Source of the DNA: Mycolicibacterium sp. TY81
GTDB taxonomy: Bacteria; Actinomycetota; Actinomycetes; Mycobacteriales; Mycobacteriaceae
Direction: 5' to 3'
DNA length: 64,000 nucleotides
Assembly: GCF_018326285.1 (NCBI RefSeq)
Contig: NZ_AP023362.1
Coordinates: 5,890,001-5,954,000, forward strand
Shown here: positions 50,601 through 59,340 of the stretch, piece after piece
Layout of the letters: each line of letters starts with the position of its first letter
How positions within the stretch are numbered: the stretch's first letter is position 1
Program-made: the position numbers and the translations under genes
The notes under the pieces: generated by a model
The model's database searches: none
Seen by the model: the letters and a program-made list of their open reading frames with translations, nothing else
Told to the model about the DNA's origin: nothing

Positions 50601-52084
50601 GAGCAATGATCAATACCTGTGGATGAGGCCCGGGGAGGCGGCCTGAAAGTGGGCGCACCTTCCCGAGGATGATCATCACGGAATCAGGTATTCGATCAAG
50701 ACCGGCGTTGGCGCGCTGGTTGGGAAGGTACGCCCATGCTCACCGTAGTTCACGATGCCGAGGAGGCCAACGGCGGCGAGGCCGGCCGGTCGTTGTTGGA
50801 CGAGATCGTCCGCGACGGAGCCCGGCAGATGTTGGCCGCTGCACTGCAGGCCGAGGTCGCCGCGTACGTCGCCGCATTCGCTGATCAGCTCGACGAGAAC
50901 GGTCACCGACTGGTGGTCCGCAACGGCTATCACCAGCCGCGTGAGGTGTTGACCGCGGCCGGTGCCGTGCAGGTGAAGGCGCCGCGGGTCAACGATCGCC
51001 GTGTCGACCCCGATTCTGGTGAGCGGCAGCGGTTTTCCTCGGCGATCCTGCCCGGCCTGGGCACGCAAGTCTCCGCAGATGAGTGAGGTGCTGCCGCTGC
51101 TGTATCTGCACGGCCTATCGACCAGCGACTTCGGGCCCGCACTCGAGCAGTTCCTCGGCTCGGGTGCCGGGTTGTCGGCCACCACGATCACCCGTCTGAC
51201 CGCGCAGTGGCAAGACGAAGCCCGTACGTTCGCTGCCCGGGACCTGTCCGGCAGCGACTACGTCTACCTGTGGGTCGACGGCATTCACCTCAAGGTCCGC
51301 CTGGACCAGGAGAAGCTGTGCCTGCTGGTGATGCTCGGCGTGCGCGCTGACGGCCGCAAAGAGCTCGTGGCGATCACCGACGGCTATCGGGAGTCATGCG
51401 AGTCGTGGGCGGATCTGCTGCGCGACTGCAAACGCCGCGGCATGACCGCCCCAGTGCTGGCCGTCGGCGATGGCGCGCTCGGGTTCTGGAAGGCGGTGCG
51501 GGAGGTATTCCCGTCGACCAAGGAGCAGCGCTGCTGGTTCCACAAGCAGGCCAACGTCCTGGCCGGGCTGCCGAAGTCAGCGCATCCGGCCGCGCTGGCG
51601 GCCATCAAGGACATCTACAACGCCGAAGACATCGACAAAGCTCAGGTCGCGGTCAAGGCCTTCGCGGTTGCCTTCGGCGCGAAGTACCCGAAAGTGGTCG
51701 CCAAGATCGTCGACGACCTCGATGTCCTGCTGGAGTTCTACCACTACCCCCGCCGAGCACTGGATCCATCTGCGTACCACGAATCCGATCGAAAGTACCT
51801 TCGCCACAGTGCGTTTGAGAACGAAGGTCACCAAGGGTCCGGGATCGCGGGCCGCTGGATTGGCCATGGCCTACAAGCTGATCGACGCCGCGCAGGCCCG
51901 CTGGCGGGCCGTCAACGCCCCACATCTGGTCGCCCTCGTCCGCGCCGGAGCGGTCTTCCACAAAGGCAAACTGCTCGAACGACCCACCGACATCACCCCA
52001 CCGACACCACCGTCAGACGGCGATCAGCACACCGAAACGGAGGTCGCCTGAAACACCCCGATCCACAGGTATTGACAATTGCTC
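50601..52084 (+). mobile_element. IS256-family element, copy 4, 9-bp duplication
   Basis: A 1484-bp element with the same ends as copy 3. AGGTGGGTG flanks it on both sides (50592-50600 and 52085-52093). Apart from two added C bases it appears the same as copy 3, so it is a very recent transposition within this replicon or cell line. Confidence 0.94.
50736..52051 (+). pseudogene. IS256-family transposase with two single-base insertions
   Basis: Compared with the intact 46785 copy, one C is added near 51050 (CTGCCCGGCC in place of CTGCCGGCC) and one near 51750 (five C in place of four before GCCGAGC). Each shifts the frame. All other sequence looks unchanged. Both changes are in C runs, so they could be sequencing errors; if real, this copy cannot make transposase. 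Confidence 0.88.
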
Positions 52085-52093
52085 AGGTGGGTG

Positions 52094-52431
52094 TGCCGTA
52101 CGTCATAGTTCCTGCGGGGATCTTGTGGGTCGAGACCGACGACGCGGATTGCGAGGTCTCGCCCTCGACCATTTGGGTGCCCACGCCCTTCCGCGCGGCG
52201 CTGCGGTCGTCGACGCCAAGTTCCTTTAGTCGCGGTAACCCCAGAAGTCGGCTTATCCGCCCCGTGTCGGCGCAATCGACCAGCAAAGCACGGACCATTT
52301 AGCAGCGCAGCGCGGTCAGGGAAAACGCCGGCGTGGTCTGTCGGCCCTCGTAGTGCCGATTTGCTGTGTCGCGACTAACTAACGGCCGAACAGATTTGGC
52401 GACCAATCTGCTTTGAGCAAGGCGATGAACG
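52094..52431. other. Short stretch between two IS256-type elements
   Basis: About 340 bp. A minus-strand frame (MVRALLVDCADTGRISRLLG...) covers much of it and is cut by the insertion of copy 4, but I do not recognise it. No RNA gene or clear promoter is seen. Confidence 0.4.
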
Positions 52432-52440
52432 CAACCCTAA

Positions 52441-53900
52441 GGCTAAGTCCCCTGGGGTGGTGGGAATTCGGGGACGGGGCTGAGGTGGGCGGAGATGTTC
52501 AGGCCGTGTCGGTGCCGGTGTTGGGGTGGGCCATCGCGTAGTGGTCAGTGAGTTACGTACCAAAGTGACTCACCGAAGGAAACCGCGCGATGACCCTTGA
52601 CCATTCTGCCCTGCTCGCTCAGCTCGATGCACTGAAGTCCGCTGACTCGGGTGCGGTGTTCGCCGAGTTGATCCGTTCCGGGTTGCAGCAGCTCATCGAG
52701 GCCGAGGCCACCGCGGCGATCGGCGCGGGCCGTTACGAACGCAGCGACGGCCGCACGGTGCACCGCAACGGGCACCGCCCCAAGACCGTCTCCACGACCG
52801 CCGGGGACATCGAGGTGCAGATCCCCAAGCTACGGGCGGGATCGTTCTTCCCGTCGCTGCTGGAACCCCGCCGGCGTATCGACAAGGCGCTGCACGCGGT
52901 CATCATGGAGGCCTACGTGCACGGGGTGTCCACCCGCAGCGTCGATGACCTGGTGACGGCGATGGGCGTGCAGACCGGGGTGTCCAAGTCGGAGGTGTCG
53001 CGGATCTGCGCCGCCTGGACCGCGAGATCACAGCGTTTCGGGAACGCTCGCTGACCCACACCAGCTTCCCCTACGTGTTCTGCGATGCCACCTTCTGCAA
53101 GGTCCGCGTGGGGGGCGCACGTGGTCTCCCAGGCCCTGGTGGTCGCGACCGGCGTGTCGATCGACGGCACCCGTGAGGTGCTGGGCACCGCGGTCGGTGA
53201 CAGCGAGTCGTTCGAGTTCTGGCGCGAGTTCCTCGCCTCGCTTAAGGCGCGCGGCCTATCGGGGGGTGCACCTGGTCATCTCCGATGCGCACGCTGGGTT
53301 GAAAGTCGCTGTGGCACAGCAGTTCACGAACTCATCGTGGCAGCGGTGCCGGGTGCATTTCATGCGGAACCTGCATACCGCGGTATCGGCCAAACACGCC
53401 CCGGCGGTTACCGCGGCGGTCAAGACCATCTTCGCTCACACCGAACCCGACGAGGTCGCCGCGCAGTGGGACCGGGTCGCCGACACCCTGGCCGCGTCGT
53501 TCCCGAAGGTGGCCGCGATGATGGGCGAGGCCAAGACCGACGTGTTGGCGTTCACTGCGTTCCCGAAGGCGCATTGGCAGAAGATCTGGTCGAATAATCC
53601 GATAGAGCGTCTGAATAAAGAGATCAAGCGTCGGGCCGATGTCGTGGAGATCTTCCCCAATCCGGCGGCGTTCCTTCGCCTGGCCACCGCGGTGGTCATC
53701 GAATCCCACGACGAGTGGCAGGTCACCCGCCGCTACCTCTCCGATGTCTCCATGGACGAACTACGCGCCGTGATCGCCGCCAAACACGCCGCGGCAGCAC
53801 TTGCCAAACAACACCAAATCGCCTAGCGTTCACCATGACTCGTTGATCACAACGCGTGAACCACGCCAGATCCGAAGTCCACCACTCCCCGGGACGCTAT
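52441..53900 (+). mobile_element. IS256-family element of a second type, 9-bp duplication
   Basis: A 1460-bp element. CAACCCTAA occurs at 52432-52440 and at 53901-53909. Its ends are imperfect inverted repeats sharing GTCCC.GGGG.GTGGTGG. The transposase differs strongly from that of the four other copies, so this is a separate IS256-family lineage. The transposase frame is broken. Confidence 0.82.
52590..53826 (+). pseudogene. IS256-family transposase (second type), frameshifted
   Basis: Three frames together give a full mutator-type transposase: MTLDHSALLAQLDALKSADS to VSKSEVSRICA; then VVSQALVVATGVSIDGTREV to ASLKARGLS; then VHLVISDAHAGLKVAV to the end at LAKQHQIA. Family motifs include SDAHAGL (second D) and WSNNPIERLNKEIKRR (E). 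The frame changes fall near 53015, 53112 and 53267, all in short G or C runs. It is either decayed or misread. Confidence 0.85.
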
Positions 53901-53968
53901 CAACCCTAAACGCACTGACCGCCACCAGACAGTGCTGGGTCTCTCCAGTTTTGGGCGACCTTGAGAGG

Positions 53969-54150
53969 CTATCGACGGCTAGGAGCGATGGTCCGACCAT
54001 GTTGCGCAATCGCAGCCTGCGACAGCTTCTCCGACCGATACAGCCGGCGAATCTCCGCCCAATCCTCCACAGTGATCACTCTCCAATCGAAAGGTGAAGT
54101 GCTCACTTTTCAACCGGAACTACCTGCTCACTTTTCGACCGGAGCTGACA
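53969..54150 (-). mobile_element. IS21-family element end with IstA N-terminal scrap
   Basis: The right part has two tandem copies of a terminal repeat (GCTCACTTTTCRACCGGA at about 54099 and 54134) and ends in GGAGCTGACA, that is TGTCAGCTCC on the minus strand, as IS21 ends do. Directly inside, a GTG at 54079 starts ITVEDWAEIRRLYRSEKLSQ, the IstA N-terminus, which breaks off after 36 residues. The rest of IstA and IstB is gone. A separate IstB scrap lies at 7965. Confidence 0.8.
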
Positions 54151-54396
54151 GGCATGGTGCACATGACGAGGTCGACGATGCTCGGCAAGCTTGCGGCGTG
54201 TTGACCGTCTCTCTGGATGGCTATCACGGGGTGGCCATTCGTCATTGATCTTGCCGATGTGATCGGTGGCGTGGCCCGCCGGCTTGAGCTTGGTGGTGTG
54301 CACCATCAGTGTGATGAGGAACTGATGGGTGCGCGGCACCCCGCCGAAGTCTTGGCGGGCTCGCAGGGTGCCGCGCTGTAGTGCACGGAGGCACTG

Positions 54397-54987
54397 ATGG
54401 TGACGGTAGAGGCTGATCTGGTCTGCGTCGAGTCCCGGTTGGCAGCTGGCCAGATCAGCTGCCCGGCGTGCTCGCAGGGTGTTCTTGGCGGCTGGGGATT
54501 CGCCCGCACTCGCCGTGTCGTCGGTCTGGCCGGTGCGGTTCGGCCGCGGCGGGCGCGGTGCCGGTCGTGTCTGGTGACCCATGTGTTGTTGCCGGTCACG
54601 GTGTTGCTGCGTAGGGCTTATGCGGCACAGGTGATTTGGGAGTCTTTGTCGCTGCGCGGCCACGGGCAGGGGTATCGGCAGATCGCTGAGCAGTTGCGGG
54701 TTCCGGCGGCCACGGTCCGCGGCTGGCTACGTCGGGCCGGCGGGCGACTTGAGACGGTTCGGGCGCGGTTCCTCATGGTGGCGGTTCGAGTCGGGATCGA
54801 TGTGACGATTCCCGACGAGCGGAGCAGTCCCTGGGGTGACGTGGTGGCGGCGGTCAACGCGGCGGCGGCGGCGATCCGGCAGCGGTTCGGACCGGCCGGA
54901 TTGGTGGGCGCGGTGACGCCGGCACAGGTGCTGGTCGCGGTCAGCGGCGGCCGGCTGCTCTCACCGGGCTGGTCCTGGATGCGGTAG
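54397..54987 (+). CDS. Zinc-ribbon/HTH protein of the TniAB-type element (DUF6431-like)
   Basis: A 196-residue protein. A zinc ribbon is formed by CPAC (ISCPACSQG) and CRSC (RCRSCLVTHVLL) about 30 residues apart, then a helix-turn-helix (GYRQIAEQLRVPAATVRGWL, about residues 88-107). It resembles the DUF6431 proteins found beside actinobacterial Mu-like transposase/ATPase pairs. A DNA-binding role in transposition or its control is inferred. Confidence 0.7.
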   Translation: MVTVEADLVCVESRLAAGQISCPACSQGVLGGWGFARTRRVVGLAGAVRPRRARCRSCLVTHVLLPVTVLLRRAYAAQVIWESLSLRGHGQGYRQIAEQLRVPAATVRGWLRRAGGRLETVRARFLMVAVRVGIDVTIPDERSSPWGDVVAAVNAAAAAIRQRFGPAGLVGAVTPAQVLVAVSGGRLLSPGWSWMR

Positions 54988-55105
54988 GTCCGGTACGCAA
55001 CACCAGTTGCCTCTGACGCGGCGCGGCGTGATCGGTGATCCTCGCGAAGGCACCTGCCCGGCATTGGTTTCGGGCAGGGCCTTCGACTGCGAGGAGGGCA
55101 CTGCG

Positions 55106-56569
55106 GTGTCATTGGAGGAGCACAAGCGTCGGGAGCGGGCCCAAGCGATCGGACTGTTCCGGTATCAGCTGATCTGCCCGGCGCTGGACGAGGGGTTATC
55201 GACCCGCCAACGGGGTCGGCTGGTCCGCGAGATCGCCGAACGTCGCCATATCGACCCGTTCGGCACCCAGGTCCAGATCGCGCGAGCCACCCTGGACCGT
55301 TGGATCCGTCGCTACCGGGCCGGCGGGTTCGAAGCGTTGGTGCCCGAGCCGCGCCGGCTGGCCACCCGCACCGATGTCGGGGTGCTGGAGCTGGCCGCCT
55401 CGTTGAAGCGGGAGAATCCGTCACGCACCACCGCCCAGGTGGCCCGCATCCTGCGCACCGCGACCGGATGGGCACCCTCGGAATCGACCCTGCTGCGCCA
55501 TTTCCATCGCTGCGAGCTGATGGGCCCGGCCGCCGGTGGCGCCAGGGAGGTGTTCGGCCGGTTCGAAGCCGCCGACCCCAACGAACTGTGGGTCGGCGAC
55601 GCTCTGCACGGTCCGCGGGTCGGTGACCGCAAGACCTACCTGTTCGCCTTCCTCGACGACCATTCTCGGTTGGTGGTCGGTCACCGGTTCGGGTTCGCCG
55701 AGGACACCGTGCGTCTGGCGGCCGCGCTCAAACCCGCGCTGGCCGCCCGCGGCGTGCCAGCCTCGATTTATGTCGACAATGGTTCGGCGTTCGTCGATGC
55801 CTGGCTGCTGCGGGCGTGCGCGAAACTCGGTATCCGACTGGTACATTCGGCGCCCGGGCGCCCGCAGGGACGGGGCAAGATTGAACGGTTCTTCCGCACC
55901 GTGCGTGGGCAGTTCCTCGTTGAGGTCACCGACACCACCACCGAGGACCTCGCCGCCGCCGGGGTCGACCACACCGGTGCGCTGTTGGAGCTCAACCGGC
56001 TGTTCATGGCCTGGGTCGAGACCGAATACCACCGCCGCACCCATACCGAGACCGGGCAATCCCCACTGGAGCGCTGGGACACCGGCTGGGACCGCCTTGG
56101 TCACACTCCGGAGTTGCCGACGGCGGCGGATCTGACCGAGGCGTTCTTGTGGTCGGAATTTCGGGTGGTGACCAAGACCGCCACCGTCTCCCTGCATTCC
56201 AACACCTACCAGGTCGACCCCGCCCTGGCCGGGCGCCGCGTGGAGCTGGTGTTCTCCCCGTTCGACCTGCAGACCGTCGAGGTCCGCCACCGCGACCAGA
56301 GTTTCGGTGCCGCGACACCGCACACCATCAGCCGCCATGCCCACCCGAAAGCCCGACCCGAGACCGTCGAGACCCCGCCGGCAACGACGGGGATCGATTA
56401 CCTGGCGTTGACCGCTGCCGCCCATCACGAGCAGCTGCGTGAGGATGAACGTATCGGCTATCACGCCCTCTACGGAACCGACTCCGACGGCGACCAGGTC
56501 GCCGCTCAGCTCTCGATCACCGACCTCGCTCCCACCGAGGACGAGTTCGAGGACGGGGTGTCGGCGTGA
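55106..56569 (+). CDS. Mu/TniA-type DDE transposase
   Basis: A 487-residue transposase. N-terminal HTH domains (RATLDRWIRRYRAGGFEALV), then the integrase core with D in ELWVGDALHGP, D in ASIYVDNGSAFVDAW and E in GRGKIERFFRTVRGQF, and a Mu-C-like beta-barrel domain (VSLHSNTYQVDPALAGRRVE). GTG 55106 is chosen for the GAGGAGGG site 7 bp upstream. Its stop overlaps the ATPase start by 4 bp. It is larger than IS3 or IS481 transposases and fits the TniA/TnsB side. Confidence 0.88.
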   Translation: MSLEEHKRRERAQAIGLFRYQLICPALDEGLSTRQRGRLVREIAERRHIDPFGTQVQIARATLDRWIRRYRAGGFEALVPEPRRLATRTDVGVLELAASLKRENPSRTTAQVARILRTATGWAPSESTLLRHFHRCELMGPAAGGAREVFGRFEAADPNELWVGDALHGPRVGDRKTYLFAFLDDHSRLVVGHRFGFAEDTVRLAAALKPALAARGVPASIYVDNGSAFVDAWLLRACAKLGIRLVHSAPGRPQGRGKIERFFRTVRGQFLVEVTDTTTEDLAAAGVDHTGALLELNRLFMAWVETEYHRRTHTETGQSPLERWDTGWDRLGHTPELPTAADLTEAFLWSEFRVVTKTATVSLHSNTYQVDPALAGRRVELVFSPFDLQTVEVRHRDQSFGAATPHTISRHAHPKARPETVETPPATTGIDYLALTAAAHHEQLREDERIGYHALYGTDSDGDQVAAQLSITDLAPTEDEFEDGVSA

Positions 56570-57381
56570 GTATTCAACGGTTGCAATCACATTGGGGCTT
56601 CACACGGATGCCGTTCGGGCGGGATCTGGCGCCGTCGATGCTGCACCGCCACCCCGGCCACAGCGAAGCGATCGCCCGCATCGGCTGGTGTGTGGACCAA
56701 TGCGCCATCGGCGTCATCACCGGCGAAGTCGGCGCTGGCAAAACCGTCGCGATCCGCGCGGCAGCCACCTCCTTGGATCCGGCGCGGCACGTAATCATCT
56801 ACCTCGCCAACCCCACCATCGGGGTGCGCGGCATGCTCACCCACATCGTGGCCACCCTCGGGCACACCCCGGCGTTTCACACCGCCCGGCTGGCTCCCCA
56901 AGCCGCAGACGCCTTGGCCGCCGAGCACGCTGAACGTGGCCGCAACCCCGTGTTAGTCGTCGATGAAGCCCACCTGCTCGACAACCATCAACTCGAAGCG
57001 ATCCGGCTGCTGACCAACCACGACATGGACAGTGGTTCACCGTTCGCCGTGGTCCTGGTCGGGCAACCCACCCTGCGGCACCGACTGCGTCTGGGTGTTC
57101 TGGCCGCGTTGGATCAGCGCATCGCCGTGCGCTACACCCTGCCCGGCATGACAGCGGCCGACACCGCCGACTACATCGGGCATCACACCAAGATCGCCGG
57201 CCGCTCCGATGCGCTGTTCGCCGACGACGCGATGACCCTGATCCACAACGCCTCCCGTGGACATCCGCGTGCGGTCAACAATCTCGCCCTGCACGCGCTC
57301 ACGGCCGCGTTCGCCGCCGGGCACTCCATCGTCGGGGAGAAAGCCGCCCGCATCGCCATCAGCGAAACAGCAACCGACTGA
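56566..57381 (+). CDS. TniB/ExeA-type AAA ATPase
   Basis: A 271-residue ATPase. FTRMPFGRDL and the H..EAIARI start are ExeA-like; Walker A is GEVGAGKT (about residues 54-61), Walker B VLVVDEAH (about 127-134), and the sensor region has VVLVGQPTLRHRL. Such proteins bind DNA with ATP and direct the partner transposase, as MuB, TnsC and TniB do. It is coupled to the transposase gene and followed by a strong terminator. Confidence 0.9.
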   Translation: MSIQRLQSHWGFTRMPFGRDLAPSMLHRHPGHSEAIARIGWCVDQCAIGVITGEVGAGKTVAIRAAATSLDPARHVIIYLANPTIGVRGMLTHIVATLGHTPAFHTARLAPQAADALAAEHAERGRNPVLVVDEAHLLDNHQLEAIRLLTNHDMDSGSPFAVVLVGQPTLRHRLRLGVLAALDQRIAVRYTLPGMTAADTADYIGHHTKIAGRSDALFADDAMTLIHNASRGHPRAVNNLALHALTAAFAAGHSIVGEKAARIAISETATD

Positions 57382-57447
57382 ACCCGATCCGCTTCACCAC
57401 GGCGACGACCACGTCACCGCGACGAGGATCCCGTCACCGAGATCACA

Positions 57448-57480
57448 AACGCCCCGCTCGCCACAGTCGAGCGGGGCGTT
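57448..57480 (+). terminator. Strong intrinsic-type hairpin after the TniB-like gene
   Basis: A 13-bp perfect inverted repeat: AACGCCCCGCTCG at 57448-57460 and CGAGCGGGGCGTT at 57468-57480, loop 7 nt, followed by TCTCATC. It lies 67 bp after the ATPase stop and should end transcription of the three-gene unit. Confidence 0.85.
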
Positions 57481-58073
57481 CTCATCAGTGCATCGTCATC
57501 AACACCGATGACGCCGACATCGTCATCTTCAACGACGGCCAACAGCGGCGTTGCAGCAGACCTCGGCCCAGGAAGTAGACGCTGCGCGAGAATCGATCAA
57601 GTGGCCACCGCACCTACCCCCGCGTCACCAAACGAGCAGCCGCCACCAAGTTCCCACGAAAAGCACTACACCACAGGAACATCAGACACAGAGCGCCACC
57701 CGAGATCCGACTCATCCACCTACAAAGTTAACGGCATTGGGTTTGATGCGCGTCAAACCTGGGGTGGTTCACGGTTTTCGTATCGTTGCCGATTTCATTC
57801 GACTGCGGGTTCCTGGCCGGATGGCACGGTCGAACCTGCGCAGTTCGGCGAGTCCCTATTGAGTGGGGATCGTCCGAGTTAAGCCGCGCAGCAGAGCGCA
57901 CCTCAAGCACGGTCACGCACCGACGGCCACCAACCAGCCGACCCGGCGGTGTTAGCGCAGGAAGACACCCCCTTTACGCCCATCTGAATATCGTGCTATT
58001 GGGATATTGACGTATCTCGATATCTAGGTTAGGGTTGGTGGCACCACGTCGTCAGGGGTGGTGAACAACGAAA
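57481..58073. other. Non-coding stretch with the upstream region of the aldehyde dehydrogenase gene
   Basis: No supportable gene. The first 400 bp probably include the right end of the TniAB-type element. The last 100 bp are AT-rich and belong to the promoter region of the aldehyde dehydrogenase gene, now separated from it by an IS3 copy. The last bases GAACAACGAA join to TGTTCATCGAC after the IS, restoring the gene start. Confidence 0.55.
57987..58031 (+). promoter_or_regulatory. AT-rich operator/promoter of the aldehyde dehydrogenase operon
   Basis: AATATC at 57987-57992 and GATATT at 58003-58008 are inverted arms, followed by ATCTCGATATCTAG with the palindrome GATATC. The AT-rich repeats in this GC-rich DNA look like an ArsR- or TetR-type operator over a promoter. 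An ArsR-type gene at 63631 lies at the far end of the same gene group and could bind here. Confidence 0.45.
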
Positions 58074-58105
58074 GGGTCTGCTGCACGATCAGGTGACAGT
58101 TTCGG

Positions 58106-58963
58106 TCACGCGGCCTGACTGGCCGGTGTGGTCATGATTGCTTCGAATTCGATCGGGGTCAACCGCCCGAGGCCGGACTGGCGGCGGCGCCGGTGGTAGG
58201 TGCGCTCGATCCAGGTGACGATCGCGATGCGGAGTTGTTCTCGGGTGTCCCAGCGGCGGCGGTCGAGCACGTTCTTCTGCAGCAGGCTAAAGAAGCTCTC
58301 CATGGCGGCGTTGTCGCCGGCGGCTCCGACACGGCCCATAGAGCCGACCATCTCGTGTTGATTCAAGGCGTGTACGAATTTCCTTGACCGGAACTGAGAT
58401 CCGCGATCCGAGTGCAGAATGCACCCCGCGACATCTCCGCGTCGGGCTACCGCGCTGTGTAGTGCCCGGATGGCCAGTTGTGACTTCATTCGGGAGTCGA
58501 TGCTGTAGCCGACGATCCGGTTGGAGAACACGTCCTTAATCGCACAGAGGTAGAGCTTGCCCTCACCGGTGCGGTGCTCAGTGATGTCACTGAGCCACAA
58601 CTGATTTGGCCCTTCAGCGGTGAAGTCACGCTCGACAAGATCGTCGTGCACCGGCGGCCCGACTTTGCCGTTCTTGCCGCGTTTCTTACCAAACACGCTC
58701 CACAGTCGATTCTGCGAGCAGATCCGCCATGCGGTGCGCTCGGCCATCGGCTCGCCGGCATCGCGCGCCTCCTCCACGAGGTAGCGGTAGCCGAACTCCG
58801 GATCGTCTGCGTGCGCGTCGAACAGCGCATTGGCGCGGTAGGCCTCGATGAGTTCGGCCTCGGTGATGGGGTCGGCCAGCCAGCGGTAATACGGTTGGCG
58901 GGAGAGCTTGAGTACCCGGCACGTCACCGCGACGGGGATCCCGTCGGCGGCGAGCTCTTTCAC
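58106..58963 (-). CDS. IS3-family transposase OrfB (copy A, intact)
   Basis: A 285-residue integrase-core protein: LWLSDITEHRTGEGK (first D), CILHSDRGSQFRSRKF (second D) and GAAGDNAAMESFFSLLQKN (E). It starts with ATG overlapping the orfA stop by 4 bp. Intact, unlike copy B. Confidence 0.93.
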   Translation of the reverse strand: MKELAADGIPVAVTCRVLKLSRQPYYRWLADPITEAELIEAYRANALFDAHADDPEFGYRYLVEEARDAGEPMAERTAWRICSQNRLWSVFGKKRGKNGKVGPPVHDDLVERDFTAEGPNQLWLSDITEHRTGEGKLYLCAIKDVFSNRIVGYSIDSRMKSQLAIRALHSAVARRGDVAGCILHSDRGSQFRSRKFVHALNQHEMVGSMGRVGAAGDNAAMESFFSLLQKNVLDRRRWDTREQLRIAIVTWIERTYHRRRRQSGLGRLTPIEFEAIMTTPASQAA

Positions 58964-59268
58964 GAGCGGGTAGACCCTTTTCCCGGCAGATTGGCCTGCG
59001 ATAAATACGCTGCGGCCCGACGCAGCACCTCGTTCTCTTGCTCTAGCAGTTTGATCCGCCGTCGGGCTTCGCGCAGCTCACCGGACTCGCTGGCGCTCTT
59101 GCCGGGCTTGGTGCCTTCGTCGATGTCGGCCTGACGGAGCCATTTCTGCAGCGTCATCGGGTGCACTCCGAAATCGGTGGCGATCTGCTCGATCGTTACA
59201 CCGTCATCGCGGTTGCGAGCGACCCGGACGACGTCGTCGCGGAACTCGCGGGGGTAGGGCCTTGCCAT
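58960..59268 (-). CDS. IS3-family transposase OrfA (copy A)
   Basis: A 102-residue protein with a helix-turn-helix (TIEQIATDFGVHPMTLQKWL, about residues 25-44) and a coiled coil (REARRRIKLLEQENEVLRRA, about 66-85). The ATG at 59268 (MARPYPREFRD) is chosen; the frame is open 17 codons further into the element end. Same sequence as in copy B. Confidence 0.92.
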   Translation of the reverse strand: MARPYPREFRDDVVRVARNRDDGVTIEQIATDFGVHPMTLQKWLRQADIDEGTKPGKSASESGELREARRRIKLLEQENEVLRRAAAYLSQANLPGKGSTRS

Positions 59269-59340
59269 GGGGACATCCTTCCAGCCCGCCCATGCTGGGC
59301 AAGCCAACTCAGATGTCACCTATTCGTGCAGCAGACCCGA

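Larger units (their letters stand above)
54151..57900 (+). mobile_element. TniA/TniB-type three-gene transposon (boundaries approximate)
   Basis: Three plus-strand genes form the unit: a zinc-ribbon/HTH protein (54397), an integrase-core transposase (55106) and an AAA ATPase (56566), the last two overlapping by 4 bp. This is the Mu/Tn7-like arrangement in which an ATPase selects targets for a DDE transposase. The left edge is taken as the IS21 end at 54150. I could not find matching end repeats, so the right edge near 57.9 kb is a guess. Confidence 0.6.
58074..59338 (-). mobile_element. IS3-family element, copy A (intact), upstream of the aldehyde dehydrogenase
   Basis: A 1265-bp element with inverted repeats GGGTCTGCTGCACGA and an inner AGGTGACA. 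The triplet GAA lies on both sides if one extra A is allowed at the left end (58070-58072 and 59339-59341). It has inserted at the first base of the aldehyde dehydrogenase ATG, cutting the gene from its promoter. It is the same as copy B at 60969 apart from one base there, in opposite orientation. Confidence 0.9.

Noticed and set aside
46650..52084. IS256 copies 3 and 4 as a second composite transposon
   Set aside because: Each copy has its own perfect 9-bp duplication (TCGAACTTC and AGGTGGGTG), so they inserted independently.
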